From NCBI RefSeq assembly GCF_001189965.1, contig NZ_LFLU01000007.1, positions 1 through 64,000 on the forward strand: a DNA stretch of 64,000 bases, written 5' to 3'. Source of the DNA: Herbaspirillum rhizosphaerae (GTDB lineage Bacteria; Pseudomonadota; Gammaproteobacteria; Burkholderiales; Burkholderiaceae_D). Positions 8,126 to 17,551 of the stretch are shown piece after piece (the first letter of the stretch is position 1; the number at the start of each line of letters is the position of its first letter). Below the pieces are notes generated by a model. That model was not told the DNA's origin. It saw only the letters and a program-made list of their open reading frames with translations, and did not search any database. The position numbers and the translations under genes were made by a program.

Positions 8126-8480
8126 GGTGACTCTCCCGTAAGTAAGGTAATCAATGAGACAGTGAATAAGCAACATCCAGTTAAATTGTGACAATTCAAT
8201 TTATTGATTGCGACAATGCATGCAATACCTGTGCCAGGACATGTTTTGCTGGAAATCGCTTTTGCGGAAGGCAGGATCGCCCCGAAATCACCGTCATCGC
8301 CCAGCGTTCAGGATCCACGCTGGTGCAAACCCGGAAAAATCAAACCAAATCAGTGCGACAAAATATTTTATAAATGTAGGGAAATTTTTTTCAAATTGTG
8401 ACAATATATCTCCACAAAATTGACTCCCATCGGACGCATGCGCACCGCATGTCCATGAGACACTTATTCAGGACCATGCA
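8126..8480. promoter_or_regulatory. Divergent promoter region with three candidate GntR operators
   Basis: This 355-bp gap separates the importer operon from its divergent GntR gene. ATTGTGACAAT, a 5-1-5 palindrome, occurs exactly at 8185-8195 and 8395-8405, the 13-base AAATTGTGACAAT being identical at both. A third near-copy ATTGCGACAAT is at 8207-8217, 22 bp (two helical turns) from the first. One pair sits 60-90 bp before the binding-protein start, the other 76 bp before the GntR start. Size and symmetry fit FadR/FCD-type GntR operators. The rest is AT-rich with no ORF. Confidence 0.7.
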
Positions 8481-9248
8481 ATGACCAGCACCACCACCGC
8501 CAAAGCCGGCACAGCAAGAAAGAAAACCGTCAGCAAGCCGGAAAACAGCCCGCTCCCGGCGCAGGCAGTCAGCGCCCGGCCGATGGCGGGCGACATCATT
8601 TATGAGCGCATCCTCACTTCCATCATGGAACACCGCCTCACGCCCGGCACCAAGCTGGTGGAAGAAAAGCTGGCCGGCATCTTCAACGTCAACCGCACGC
8701 GTGTGCGCGAAGTGCTGGCGCGCCTGAGCCATGAAGGCCTGATCACCACCATCCCGAATCGCGGCGCCTTCATCGCCAGCCCGACGCCGAGCGAAGCGCG
8801 CGCCATCTTTGCCGCGCGCCGCCTGATCGAGCCGGCGCTGCTGCGCCATCTGTGCGAACAGACCAAGCCGGAACACGTGGCCCAGCTGCGCGACCATGTC
8901 GCCCAGGAAGCGCAGGCGCGCGAAGCCAACGACCGCCGCGCGATCATCCGGCTGTCGGGCGAGTTCCACATCCGTATCGCCGACATGGTCGACAACCCGG
9001 TCATGAGCAAGATGATGCGCGAGCTGGCGTCGCTGACCTGCCTGATCATCGTGCTGTACGACTCGCCCACCGTACCCGCCTGCACCCACGACGAACACGG
9101 CGACATCATCAACGCCATCGCCGCCGGCAATGCCGAACAGGCGGTGGCGTCCATGATCGAACACCTGAACCACATCGAAGCGGTGCTCGACATGTCGGTG
9201 CCGCCGAGTGAAGAGGAAGATCTGGAAGCGGTGCTGGGTGTGATGTAA
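8481..9248 (+). CDS. GntR family transcriptional regulator, FCD domain (FadR subfamily)
   Basis: A 255-residue regulator. After a basic, low-complexity tail (1-34) comes a winged helix (IYERILTSIMEHRLTPGTKL to VNRTRVREVLARL, about 38-105), then an all-helical FCD ligand domain with conserved Asp/His metal or ligand residues in FHIRIADMVDN and HDEHGDI and a final EHLNHIE helix. AGGACC precedes the ATG. It is divergent from the importer-hydantoinase operon and very probably controls it, with a small carboxylate or ureide as ligand. It resembles the GntR at 33685, so the two clusters use related regulators. Confidence 0.9.
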   Translation: MTSTTTAKAGTARKKTVSKPENSPLPAQAVSARPMAGDIIYERILTSIMEHRLTPGTKLVEEKLAGIFNVNRTRVREVLARLSHEGLITTIPNRGAFIASPTPSEARAIFAARRLIEPALLRHLCEQTKPEHVAQLRDHVAQEAQAREANDRRAIIRLSGEFHIRIADMVDNPVMSKMMRELASLTCLIIVLYDSPTVPACTHDEHGDIINAIAAGNAEQAVASMIEHLNHIEAVLDMSVPPSEEEDLEAVLGVM

Positions 9249-9342
9249 GCCGCCGCCGGCAGTAAAAAATATCGCTGCTTTTTATGCGATGTTTATTCTG
9301 CGGAGCTGAAGTTTTATAAGAATTAAACGCCGCTTTTTTTAT

Positions 9343-9379
9343 CTTGTAGTCCACATCAACCTGACATGTGGAGTACAAG
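9343..9379 (+). promoter_or_regulatory. Hairpin covering the ribosome binding site of the porin gene
   Basis: CTTGTAGTCCACAT (9343-9356) and ATGTGGAGTACAAG (9366-9379) pair over 14 positions with one mismatch (G9349 opposite G9373) and a 9-nt loop. The 3' arm contains the Shine-Dalgarno GGAG (9370-9373) and ends three bases before the ATG at 9383. A T-run (9334-9340) lies just upstream. The fold would block translation until melted or bound. Confidence 0.65.
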
Positions 9380-9382
9380 AAT

Positions 9383-10204
9383 ATGACATCCCCGAAGAGC
9401 TTTCCCCTGGCGCTTGGCCGCCTGCTGGTGCTGACCGCAGGCGCGGCTGCCTTGCTGCAGGCCTTGCCGTCGATGGCGGCTGACGGCAGCGATACGCCCG
9501 CAACTGCGGCAACTACAGCAACTGCAGCGCCTGCTCCGGCTCTCACCACCAGCGCCAACATCGGCCTGTACAGCCAGTACGTCTTCCGCGGCCTGACGCA
9601 AACCAATGAAAGACCGGCCCTGCAAGGCGGCTTCGATCTCTCGCACGAAAGCGGTCTGTATGCCGGCATCTGGGCCTCCAACATCAGCTGGATCAGCGAC
9701 GCCACACCGGGCGCTTCGGCCAGCCTGGAAGCCGACATCTACGGCGGCTTCAAGTATCCGTTCAACGACACGCTGACCGGCGACGTCGGCTTCCTGCATT
9801 ACGCTTATCCGGGCAGCTTCCCCAGCGGCTATACCAAGGCCGACACCAACGAGCTGTATCTCGGCCTCGACGCCAAGTGGATCTCGCTGCGTTACTCTTA
9901 CGCCCTCGGCAACACCTTCGGCAGCCCCGACACGCGCGGCTCCAACTACATCGATCTGTCGCTGACGCATGAACTGTTCGCCGGCATCAACGGCGTGGCG
10001 CATGTCGGCCATCAACGCTATACCGGCCCTAACGCATCCAACCTGTCATACACCGACTGGAAGCTCGGCCTGAACCGCGACTTCTCCGGTTATGTGCTGG
10101 CCGCCTACTACACCGGCACCAACGCCAAGGACGCCGGCTACACCGTCAAGGGCAAGAACCTGGGCCGCGACCAGCTGGTGCTGGCGGTGTCGCGCACGTT
10201 CTGA
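9383..10204 (+). CDS. TorF-like putative outer-membrane porin (Gcw_chp family)
   Basis: A 273-residue protein with a signal peptide (LGRLLVLTAGAAALLQ, cleavage after SMA) and a short Ala/Thr linker. The body starts with SANIGLYSQYVFRGLTQ, the hallmark of the Gcw_chp/TIGR02001 family, followed by beta-strand alternation and a C-terminal Phe (AVSRTF) expected for BAM-assembled barrels. ATG 9383 uses GGAG at 9370-9373; a GTG at 9368 is in frame but lies inside the hairpin. It follows GntR by 134 bp and precedes a small membrane protein. Transported compound unknown; the hairpin suggests post-transcriptional control. Confidence 0.87.
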   Translation: MTSPKSFPLALGRLLVLTAGAAALLQALPSMAADGSDTPATAATTATAAPAPALTTSANIGLYSQYVFRGLTQTNERPALQGGFDLSHESGLYAGIWASNISWISDATPGASASLEADIYGGFKYPFNDTLTGDVGFLHYAYPGSFPSGYTKADTNELYLGLDAKWISLRYSYALGNTFGSPDTRGSNYIDLSLTHELFAGINGVAHVGHQRYTGPNASNLSYTDWKLGLNRDFSGYVLAAYYTGTNAKDAGYTVKGKNLGRDQLVLAVSRTF

Positions 10205-10235
10205 TCATTCGCATCCATTTGTTCCGGAGGCCGCC

Positions 10236-10670
10236 ATGCGCCACTACCTCATCCCCTCTCACAAGCATGTTCTTCGCGATCTGCTGGACGCCGCGGCAAA
10301 GCGCCGCGACCGCCGGAAGAAAGCCGCGTGGGGCGTGATGCTGGCGGTGATGCTGGCGGTTATGCTGTACTTGGCGCTCGGCCTGCAGCAAGCGCATGCG
10401 GTCGTCCCCTACCGATCGCCGGAAGATTACGGTCCGTCGATAGAAGCCAGGAATCACCTGCCCGCCTGCCGCCGCGCCGCCGTGGATACCATGGCAGCGA
10501 CCACCAACGGCGCGGCAGGCGGCAAGATAGAAAGCGAGAGTTTCGTGCAACGCGGCGACGCGGAATATTTCCGCTTCGTGCTGCGCAACGGCAGCCGGGA
10601 AGTGCTGGTCATCTGCGACGGACGCACGGGCGTGGTCCGTCGGCAGATCGACATCTGGGGGGATCTTTAG
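10236..10670 (+). CDS. Small single-pass membrane protein with PepSY-like periplasmic part
   Basis: A 144-residue protein. ATG 10236 follows CCGGAGGCCGCC, a strong ribosome binding site. A basic stretch (AAKRRDRRKK, about 21-30) precedes one membrane segment (VMLAVMLAVMLYLALGL) with a possible signal cleavage after AHA. The C-terminal half (YFRFVLRNGS to GRTGVVRRQID) resembles the PepSY fold, in which a residue stretch of secreted inhibitors or regulators is seen. It lies 31 bp after the porin gene and probably shares its transcript. It ends 2 bp from the convergent chemoreceptor gene. Function unknown. Confidence 0.7.
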   Translation: MRHYLIPSHKHVLRDLLDAAAKRRDRRKKAAWGVMLAVMLAVMLYLALGLQQAHAVVPYRSPEDYGPSIEARNHLPACRRAAVDTMAATTNGAAGGKIESESFVQRGDAEYFRFVLRNGSREVLVICDGRTGVVRRQIDIWGDL

Positions 10671-10672
10671 GT

Positions 10673-12580
10673 TTACGCGCCGATGACATCCATACCGGGA
10701 ACTTTGAAGAAGGCTATCGACCGGCGCAGCTTCTCAGCCTGTGCGCTCATTTCTTCCGCAGTCGCTGCCAGCTCCTCCGAACCGGCGGCATTGTGCTGCA
10801 CCGTCATGCTCAGTTGCGCCACCGCAGAATTGATCTGGCTCACGCCGGACGATTGTTCGACACAGGAGCGCGCCATCTGCAACACCAGTTCCGAAGTCTT
10901 ACGGATATCCGGCACCAGGCTTTCCAGCAACTGGCTGGATTGCTCGGCCAGTTCGACGCTCTTGTCGGCGACCTCGCTGATTTCCTGGGCAGCGGTCTGG
11001 CTGCGTTCGGCCAGCTTGCGGATTTCTGCGGAGACCACCGCAAAACCGCGGCTTTGGCCGCCTGAGCTAGCCGCTTCGATCGCGGCGTTCAATGCCAGCA
11101 AATTAGTCTGATAAGCAATGTCGTCGATCACTTCCACCATCTTCGCAATGCGCTTCATGGCCACCACGGTCGAGCGCACTGCCGTACCGCCCTCGCCTGC
11201 GCCAGTGGCGGTCTTGCCGGCAAGCGCATCGGTCACGCGCGCGCTGGTGGCGTTCTGCGCGATCGAGGACGACATTTCCTCCAGCGAGGCGCTGGCCATT
11301 TCTATGCCCGAGGCCTGTTCGTTAGCGCCCTGCGACAGCGACTGCGCGGTGCCGCTGATCTCGCGCGAGGCATCGGCCAGCACGCCGGCGCCTTCGGCGA
11401 CATCGGCCACTACCAGCGACAACTTATCCACCATATCCTTCATGTGATACACCAGACTGGAGCTGTCGTTGGCGGCAATGTCTATCCTCGTGGTGAAATC
11501 GCCCTGCGCCACCTTGCTCAGCGCCGCGATCACATCGGCCGGCTCGCCGCCCAGCTGGCGCACCAGGCTACGGCAAATCATCCAGCCGAACAAGGCCGCC
11601 AGCATCGCGATCAGCACCACGCCGCCGGTCAGCAGATTGCGCAATTTCTCCTGTTGGGCGATACGCTGGTCGATCAATATCTGCATCTGATCTGCGGCCA
11701 GAAAGGCGGTCCGATATTGCTGATCGATGGCGCCGCTGGTTGTGGAGAAATAGTCCATCGGCGTCATTGTGAGCGTGTCCGGCGCAGCGATGTTGTCGCG
11801 CGACAGGTCCAGCATGGCGCGGCCGCGCGCGATGGAAGTCTCCGAGCTTTGCCCCAGTTGCGCTTTCAACGCCGGGACCGCTTCATAGGTTTTGTCGAAA
11901 TAGCGCAGCACGCTGCGGCCATACAGGCGCGTACTGGCGATCAGGCTGTGCATGACTGCGCGCCCTTCGTCGTCGATCTGACCGGCAATCAGATAGCGCA
12001 CGCCGGCGCCGCGCACTTGTCCCAGATATTCGCCGTACTGCGGCAGGTCGAAATAGACGGCATGCACGAGGTAATAGATTCCCGGATCGGAATCCAGCGT
12101 CAGCCCGTAGCGGTCGGCGATCTTTTCGCTCAACAGCAACAGGTTCTGGCACAACTGGCTGTGACGCGCGAAGCTGTCCGCCTGCGTCACGCCGTGCTTG
12201 GCGACGGCTTTGGACAAGTCATTCCATTCGGTGCGGATTTTTTGCAGCGAGGGCATTGCTTCAGGAAAGCCGCGTTGCAGCGACTGCGCCAGGTCATCCA
12301 GGGCCAGATTGCCTTGCCGCTCCGCTTCAACGCGCTGGTCGTCCATCTGGCCGGAGACCAGGAAGGCGGTCGACAAGGCGCGATGCTGCTGCACCCGCTG
12401 CAAGGCTTGCAGCGCTTTCTTGCCGGGTTCGAGCCCGGCGCGCTCCATCTGCGAAACAGCGATGTTTGTATTGGCGCCGTCCACAAACAGATAAAGCGGC
12501 GGCCCGACCAGCAACAAACCCATCACCCCCAGCAAAACCATGCGTTGCCACAGTTTTACCCGCTGCAAAAAGCGCGTCAT
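10673..12580 (-). CDS. Methyl-accepting chemotaxis protein
   Basis: A 635-residue receptor: TM1 about 13-32, a periplasmic helical domain about 33-315, TM2 about 317-340, HAMP about 341-395, then the coiled-coil signalling domain. ATG 12580 follows CAGGAG; a TTG 39 bases earlier has no such site. The hairpin tip reads [17 protein letters not shown], so the usual ARAGE is replaced by SSGGQ, losing the arginine and glutamate that make trimer contacts in Tsr-like receptors. There is no C-terminal CheR pentapeptide (ends DVIGA). It follows kdpE on the same strand but is separated by about 100 bp. Ligand unknown. Confidence 0.9.
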   Translation of the reverse strand: MTRFLQRVKLWQRMVLLGVMGLLLVGPPLYLFVDGANTNIAVSQMERAGLEPGKKALQALQRVQQHRALSTAFLVSGQMDDQRVEAERQGNLALDDLAQSLQRGFPEAMPSLQKIRTEWNDLSKAVAKHGVTQADSFARHSQLCQNLLLLSEKIADRYGLTLDSDPGIYYLVHAVYFDLPQYGEYLGQVRGAGVRYLIAGQIDDEGRAVMHSLIASTRLYGRSVLRYFDKTYEAVPALKAQLGQSSETSIARGRAMLDLSRDNIAAPDTLTMTPMDYFSTTSGAIDQQYRTAFLAADQMQILIDQRIAQQEKLRNLLTGGVVLIAMLAALFGWMICRSLVRQLGGEPADVIAALSKVAQGDFTTRIDIAANDSSSLVYHMKDMVDKLSLVVADVAEGAGVLADASREISGTAQSLSQGANEQASGIEMASASLEEMSSSIAQNATSARVTDALAGKTATGAGEGGTAVRSTVVAMKRIAKMVEVIDDIAYQTNLLALNAAIEAASSGGQSRGFAVVSAEIRKLAERSQTAAQEISEVADKSVELAEQSSQLLESLVPDIRKTSELVLQMARSCVEQSSGVSQINSAVAQLSMTVQHNAAGSEELAATAEEMSAQAEKLRRSIAFFKVPGMDVIGA

Positions 12581-12686
12581 GAAACACTCCTGTTTTCTTC
12601 TTGACAAGCAGTCTATCAAATCAGGAGTAAAAAAAGAGCGCCCATTTGGTGCTCAGACCGACATCCGGCCAAGGTTTGACGTATTT

Positions 12687-13388
12687 TTACGCCGGCTCGG
12701 CGTTTATCACCCGATAACCGACACCGATTTCGGTCAGGATGTATTTGGGCTGCGCCGAGTCTTGCTCCAGTTTCTGGCGCAGGCGCTGCATGTAGATGCG
12801 CAGGTAGTGATGGTCTTCCGTATGCGACGGTCCCCAGCCTGCCGCCAGCAGCTGGCGATGGGTGATCACGCGTCCGGCGTCGCGCAGCAATGTGGAAATC
12901 AGGCGGTGCTCGATCTGGGTCAGATGCACCGGCTCGCCGCCTTTGCTCACGGTGCGCGCCGGCAAATCGATCACCAGATCGCCCAGGCGAAAGCGTCCGG
13001 TGGCGGCGCTGGCCTGGCTGCGCCGGCGCAATTGGGCGCGGATGCGCGCCAGCAGCTCGGGCACGCCGAACGGCTTGGTCAGATAGTCGTCGGCGCCGGC
13101 GTCGAGCGCGGCCACCTTTTCCGCCTCCTGCGTGCGCGCCGACAAGATCACGATCGGCACGTCGCTCCATGAGCGGATATCGGCGATGACCTGCTTGCCG
13201 TCCTGGTCGGGCAGGCCGAGGTCGACGATCACCAGATCCGGCTTGCGGGTACCGGCTTCCACCATGCCCTCGCGCGCGGTGCGCGCCTCATGGACGATGA
13301 AGCCCTCTTGTTCCAGCGCGCCGCGCACCAGCTTGCGGATGTGGGCGTCGTCTTCGACGAAAACGATATTGCCTGCGTGATCCAACAT
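12687..13388 (-). CDS. kdpE: Response regulator KdpE
   Basis: A 233-residue OmpR/PhoB-type response regulator. The receiver domain has acidic VEDD (11-14), phospho-acceptor D56 in VIVDLGLPD and the conserved Lys in LTKPF. The C-terminal winged helix carries the recognition region LRIYMQRLRQKLE and ends GVGYRV. It starts 5 bp after the kdpD stop codon, so it is translated with it. It activates the kdpF-A-B-C operon upstream on the same strand when phosphorylated by KdpD under K+ limitation or salt stress. Length and motifs are typical. Confidence 0.96.
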   Translation of the reverse strand: MLDHAGNIVFVEDDAHIRKLVRGALEQEGFIVHEARTAREGMVEAGTRKPDLVIVDLGLPDQDGKQVIADIRSWSDVPIVILSARTQEAEKVAALDAGADDYLTKPFGVPELLARIRAQLRRRSQASAATGRFRLGDLVIDLPARTVSKGGEPVHLTQIEHRLISTLLRDAGRVITHRQLLAAGWGPSHTEDHHYLRIYMQRLRQKLEQDSAQPKYILTEIGVGYRVINAEPA

Positions 13389-13393
13389 GATCG

Positions 13394-16108
13394 TTATTCC
13401 TCTTCGGGTAAGGCCGGTGGTTGTTCAAGCGGCAGAGTAAAACAGACGCGTGCACCGCGACCTGCATCGCCTTGCAACGCCCGGATGGCGCCGCCATGCG
13501 CATCGACGATGGCGCGGCAGATCGCCAGGCCGAGGCCGACGCCGGGTGTGCTCGATTCCGTGTCGCCACGGGTAAATTTTTCAAACGCGCGTTCTTCCAT
13601 CCCGGCCGGGAAACCCGGACCGCGATCGATCACGCTGATTTCCATCATGCCGGCGTTGGCCCTGGCGTCGACCACGATGATCTCGCCGGCCGGCGCGTAC
13701 TTGACGGCGTTCTCGATCAGATTGGCGAAGACGCGCTCGATCAGCACGGCATCGAAGCGCACCAGCGGCAAATCGGCCGGCAGATGCGTCTCGACGCGGC
13801 GCTCGCCCAGTGTCTTGTTCAGCAGGCGCAAGGCGGTGCCGACGACTTCTTCGATCGAGTTCCACTGGCGATTGAGCGTGATGCCGCCGGATTGCAGGCG
13901 CGCCATGTCGAGCAGGTTTTCCACCAAGCCGGACATGCGCTGCGATTGTTCGCTGATGGTGATCGCCATCTCGCGCTCGTCGGCGCCCAGCGACGGTTGC
14001 CGCGCCAACGCTTCGGCGCTGCCGACCAGCGAGGTCAGCGGCGTGCGCAGATCATGCGAAATCGCCGACAGCAAGGAATTGCGCAGGCGCTCCGACTCCA
14101 TCGTCAGCAAGGCGTCCTGCGCTACTTCGGCGTAGTGCAGGCGTTCGATCGCCATGGCGATCTGCGAACAGAAGATTTCCAGCATCTGCCGGTTCTCCGG
14201 CAAGGCCAGTTGCAGCGGATCCTCGGCGACAAAAGCCAGCACGCCGCGCGTGCGCATGGTGGCGTTCAGCGGCAGGTAGAGCGCCTGCGCCGCCGGCAAG
14301 GTGGCCGTGCCGCGCCCCGCCGCCTGGTCATTGTCGTAGACCCATTGCGCCACGCCCAGATCGATCTGCTGCAGGGCATGCGCATCGTGTTGTTCCGGCG
14401 CGGCCACGCGCACGTGCTCGCCGCTGTCCGGCAGACAGAAAGCCGTCTTCGCGCCGAACACCGCGCCCAGATGACGGCGGCCGATTTCCAGGATCTGCTC
14501 CAGCGTCAGCACCGCCGCCAGTTCCTTGCCGAGCATGTAGAGATTGCCCGCGCGCGCTTCGCGCAGCATGGCGACGTTGGCCTGGTGCCGCATGCGCGAA
14601 GCCAGCGAACTGATGAACAGCGACACCGCCAGCATCACCAGCAAGGTAATCAGATACTGCGCGTCCGAGACGCTGATGGAAAAACGCGGCGCCACGAAAA
14701 AGAAATCGAACGCCAGCACGCTCAGGATCGATGCCAGCGCCGACGCCGACCTGCCGTAGCGCACCGCGACGATCATGACGCCGACCAGGTACAGCATGAT
14801 CACATTGGCGGGATGCAGATAGGCGATCAGCCACCACGCCAGGGCGGTAGTCACGGCGCAGCTGACCGTCGCCCACAGATAGCCGCGACGGCGGCGCAGG
14901 CGTCCGCTGTCGTCGCGCCTTCCTTCGTCCACCGTCTTGCGGCTGTCTTCCTGTTCCGAGCCTGCGGGACGCGCCACGGTATAGACGTCGATGTCCTTGC
15001 CGGCGGCGGCGATGCGCTCGGCCAGGTTCTTGCGCCACCATCGTTTCCAATGCGTCCAGCCGCCACCATGCGATTGACCGATCACCAGCTTGCCGGCGTT
15101 GCGGCTGCGCGCAAATTGCACCAGCGCCTGCGCGACGTCTTCGCCGGTGATGCTGGCAGTTTCCGCGCCGAGCGATTGCGCCAGCTTGAGATTCTTGAGG
15201 ATACGTTCGCGCCCGGCCAGCGTCACTCGCGGCCAGCTCGGCGCATCTACATGCACCGCCAGCCAGTCGGCCTGCAGCTTGGCCGCCAGCCGCGCCGCGG
15301 CGCGCACCAGCTTGTCTTCGTCGGCGCGCGCGCCGATAGCCACCACGATGCGCTCCTTGGTTTGCCACAGCTGCACGATCGAGCGGTCGGCGCGGTACTC
15401 GCGCATGTCGGCATCGACGCGATCGGCGGTGCGGCGCAAGGCGATCTCGCGCAGCGCCAGCAGATTGCCTTTGCGGAAAAAATTGCGCCCCGCCTTCTCT
15501 GCCTGTTGCGGCAGATAGACCTTGCCCTCCTTGAGACGCTGCAACAACTCGTCCGGCGGCAGATCCACCAGCGTGACGTCGTCGGCTTCGTCGAAGACGT
15601 GATCCGGAATCGTCTCATGCACGCGGATGCCGGTGATCTGGCCGACCACGTCGTTGAGGCTTTCGATGTGCTGAACGTTGACCGTGGTGTAGACGTGGAT
15701 GCCGGCGTGCAGCAGTTCTTCGATGTCCTGCCAGCGTTTGGCGTGGCGCGAACCGGGCACGTTGGAGTGCGCCAGTTCGTCGACCAGGATGACATGCGGT
15801 TTGCGTTCGAGCGCGGCGTCGAGGTCGAATTCGTAGAGCGTGCGGCCGCGGTATTCGGAGGCGCGCAGCGGCAGGCGCTCGATGCCTTCGAGCATGGCTT
15901 CGGTGTCGGCGCGGCCGTGGGTTTCGACGATGCCGGCGACGACTTCTTCGCCTTGCTCTTTGAGGTTTTGTGCGGCGGCGAGCATGGCGTAGGTTTTGCC
16001 TACGCCGGCTGAAGAGCCGAAGAAGATCTTGAGCCGGCCGCGCGCCTGGCGGTCTTCGTCGCGCATGACGCGGTCGAGGAGGTCGTCGGGGTTGGGGCGG
16101 GTGGGCAT
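13394..16108 (-). CDS. kdpD: Sensor histidine kinase KdpD
   Basis: A 904-residue K+-sensing kinase of normal length. The N-terminal KdpD domain has Walker A GSSAGVGKT (31-39), followed by a universal-stress-protein domain, four closely spaced membrane helices (from YLWATVSCAVTTALAWWL to LVMLAVSLFISSLA), a GAF-like segment, the HisKA box with H685 in SHDLRTPLTS and the ATPase domain with NLIENAVKYAP and GVGLGLAI. It starts at ATG 16108. Two copies of the palindromic repeat separate it from kdpC, so kdpDE may have its own promoter or be reached only by read-through. It phosphorylates KdpE. Confidence 0.97.
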   Translation of the reverse strand: MPTRPNPDDLLDRVMRDEDRQARGRLKIFFGSSAGVGKTYAMLAAAQNLKEQGEEVVAGIVETHGRADTEAMLEGIERLPLRASEYRGRTLYEFDLDAALERKPHVILVDELAHSNVPGSRHAKRWQDIEELLHAGIHVYTTVNVQHIESLNDVVGQITGIRVHETIPDHVFDEADDVTLVDLPPDELLQRLKEGKVYLPQQAEKAGRNFFRKGNLLALREIALRRTADRVDADMREYRADRSIVQLWQTKERIVVAIGARADEDKLVRAAARLAAKLQADWLAVHVDAPSWPRVTLAGRERILKNLKLAQSLGAETASITGEDVAQALVQFARSRNAGKLVIGQSHGGGWTHWKRWWRKNLAERIAAAGKDIDVYTVARPAGSEQEDSRKTVDEGRRDDSGRLRRRRGYLWATVSCAVTTALAWWLIAYLHPANVIMLYLVGVMIVAVRYGRSASALASILSVLAFDFFFVAPRFSISVSDAQYLITLLVMLAVSLFISSLASRMRHQANVAMLREARAGNLYMLGKELAAVLTLEQILEIGRRHLGAVFGAKTAFCLPDSGEHVRVAAPEQHDAHALQQIDLGVAQWVYDNDQAAGRGTATLPAAQALYLPLNATMRTRGVLAFVAEDPLQLALPENRQMLEIFCSQIAMAIERLHYAEVAQDALLTMESERLRNSLLSAISHDLRTPLTSLVGSAEALARQPSLGADEREMAITISEQSQRMSGLVENLLDMARLQSGGITLNRQWNSIEEVVGTALRLLNKTLGERRVETHLPADLPLVRFDAVLIERVFANLIENAVKYAPAGEIIVVDARANAGMMEISVIDRGPGFPAGMEERAFEKFTRGDTESSTPGVGLGLAICRAIVDAHGGAIRALQGDAGRGARVCFTLPLEQPPALPEEE

Positions 16109-16229
16109 GGTGGGGGTATTGTAGTTGGAAATGGGCTTTTTTCGGGTGTGTTAGTGACGTTTAGAGTGTTTGTGTTTTGTTCCGACTTGGTGCTTGTTGT
16201 TACTGATGCTGTTCTTTCTTCGGACGACC

Positions 16230-16470
16230 GTGCCGGGGGTAGCCCGGCGGCTACTCACTTTCTTTGCTTCGCCAAAGAAAGTAAGCAAAGAAAGGCGACC
16301 GCGATTCGTAGCCCCCTTCGAGGGTCCCCGTTGATGCCACGCACAAATCGGGAAGGGAAAACAACCCGCTTCGCTCAGACATTTTTCCCTTCTTTTTCCG
16401 ATTTATGCATGTCACCAACGGCAACTCATAAGCGGTAACGGCCCCAGCGGCTCGCCTTCGGCATCGCGCT
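16230..16470 (-). repeat. Palindromic repeat, copy C (inverted)
   Basis: Part 2 of the repeat in reverse orientation. Outer arms 16328-16351 and 16398-16421 pair at 20 of 24 positions; inner arms are GGGAAGGGAAAA against TTTTTCCCTTC. The conserved loop (CGCTTCGCTCAGAC) and the CTTTCTTTG/CAAAGAAAG and GC hairpins are also present. Its head faces copy B, so the pair forms a large head-to-head inverted repeat between kdpC and kdpD. Confidence 0.85.
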
Positions 16471-16499
16471 GTCAAACGTGCAGCGAGGCTTTTTTACGC

Positions 16500-16871
16500 C
16501 GTCGTCCCAGCGAACGCTGGGACCCAGTGACGTCAGCGCGTCACCCAACCATCTTCACGACACTGGGTTCCAACTTTCGTTGGAACGACAAAGTTAATTA
16601 GGCCCAAGAAGATGAAACCACCTCCATCCCCTGGCGATGCGCAGCGAGCCAGTCTGGCAGTTCCGCTTGGAGCCAGCCGGTGATGCGATGCGAAAAATGG
16701 ATTAAGAAGGAAAAACTGTCTGAGCGCAGCGAGTTTTTTTCCTTCCCATTTTTTGCTTCGCAGCACCGGACACCCCCGAAGGGGGCTGGATCCCGCGGCC
16801 GCCTTCTTTTGCTTACTTTTCTTGGCGGAGCAAGAAAAGTGAGCGGCTGCCGGGCCGCCCCCGGCAAACCC
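16500..16871 (+). repeat. Palindromic repeat, copy B (full length)
   Basis: Part 1 (16500-16592) matches 66-159 almost base for base. Part 2 has outer arms 16677-16700 and 16746-16769 (21 of 24 paired) with a sequence unlike copies A, C and D, then the CTTTTCTTG/CAAGAAAAG hairpin and a CCGGG/CCCGG stem. With copy C it occupies the whole 839-bp kdpC-kdpD gap (16109-16947), which holds no credible gene. Confidence 0.85.
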
Positions 16872-16947
16872 GGCCCGTCCGGAGAACAAAATCCGAAGCT
16901 ACCAAAAAGCAAAAGCAAGCAAACAAAAAACAATAAAACAGAACATA

Positions 16948-17526
16948 TCAAGTTTTGCTCAACGCATCCAACGCCAGATTCAACTTCAACACATTGACCC
17001 GAGGCTCCCCGAACAAACCCCATTGCGGCGCCTCAGTCTGCGCCTTCACCATCTCGCGCACCTTGTCCAGAGACAAACCCCGTGCCTGCGCGACACGCAC
17101 CACCTGATACTCCGCCGCCGCCGGACTGATCTGCGGATCCAGACCACTAGCCGACGAAGTCAGCAGATCCACCGGAATCTCGCGGGCAGAGCCGGGATTG
17201 GAGGCCTGCAAAGCCTCGGCCCGTCCCTTCGCGGCATCCACCAGCGCCGGGTTCAGCGGACCCAGGTTGCTGCCGCCGGAAGCCATGCCGTTGTAAGGGA
17301 ACGTGCCCGTCGCCGAGATGCGGCCCCAGAAGTACTTGGGCTCGGTGAAGTTCTGGCCGATCAGTTCCGAGCCGACCGGCACGCCGTCGCGCACGATGAC
17401 GCTGCCGTTGGCTTCCTTGGGGAAGAAGGCCTGCCCGACCAGGGTAACGACGGCAGGATAGAGACCGCCCAGAATCACCGACATGAAAATGAAGAGGGAC
17501 ACGGCGGGACGCAAATAGGTTTTCAT
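16948..17526 (-). CDS. kdpC: K+-transporting ATPase subunit KdpC
   Basis: A 192-residue subunit with one N-terminal membrane helix (PAVSLFIFMSVILGGLYPAVV) and a periplasmic domain. It contains the family motifs GSELIGQNF, RISATGTFPYNG, SGSNLGP-type ASGGSNLGPLNP, and DLLTSSASGLDPQISPAAA. It stabilises the KdpA-KdpB complex and raises K+ affinity. ATG 17526 follows AAGGAGTTATTC. It lies 25 bp after kdpB. Size is normal. Confidence 0.96.
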   Translation of the reverse strand: MKTYLRPAVSLFIFMSVILGGLYPAVVTLVGQAFFPKEANGSVIVRDGVPVGSELIGQNFTEPKYFWGRISATGTFPYNGMASGGSNLGPLNPALVDAAKGRAEALQASNPGSAREIPVDLLTSSASGLDPQISPAAAEYQVVRVAQARGLSLDKVREMVKAQTEAPQWGLFGEPRVNVLKLNLALDALSKT

Positions 17527-17551
17527 GAATAACTCCTTGTACAGAATAAGA

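Noticed and set aside
13421-16012. Very long open frame on the plus strand opposite kdpD (863 codons)
   Set aside because: It is the antisense shadow of a high-GC gene: residues are His/Arg/Gln-rich, with no family motifs, while kdpD on the other strand has all its domains.
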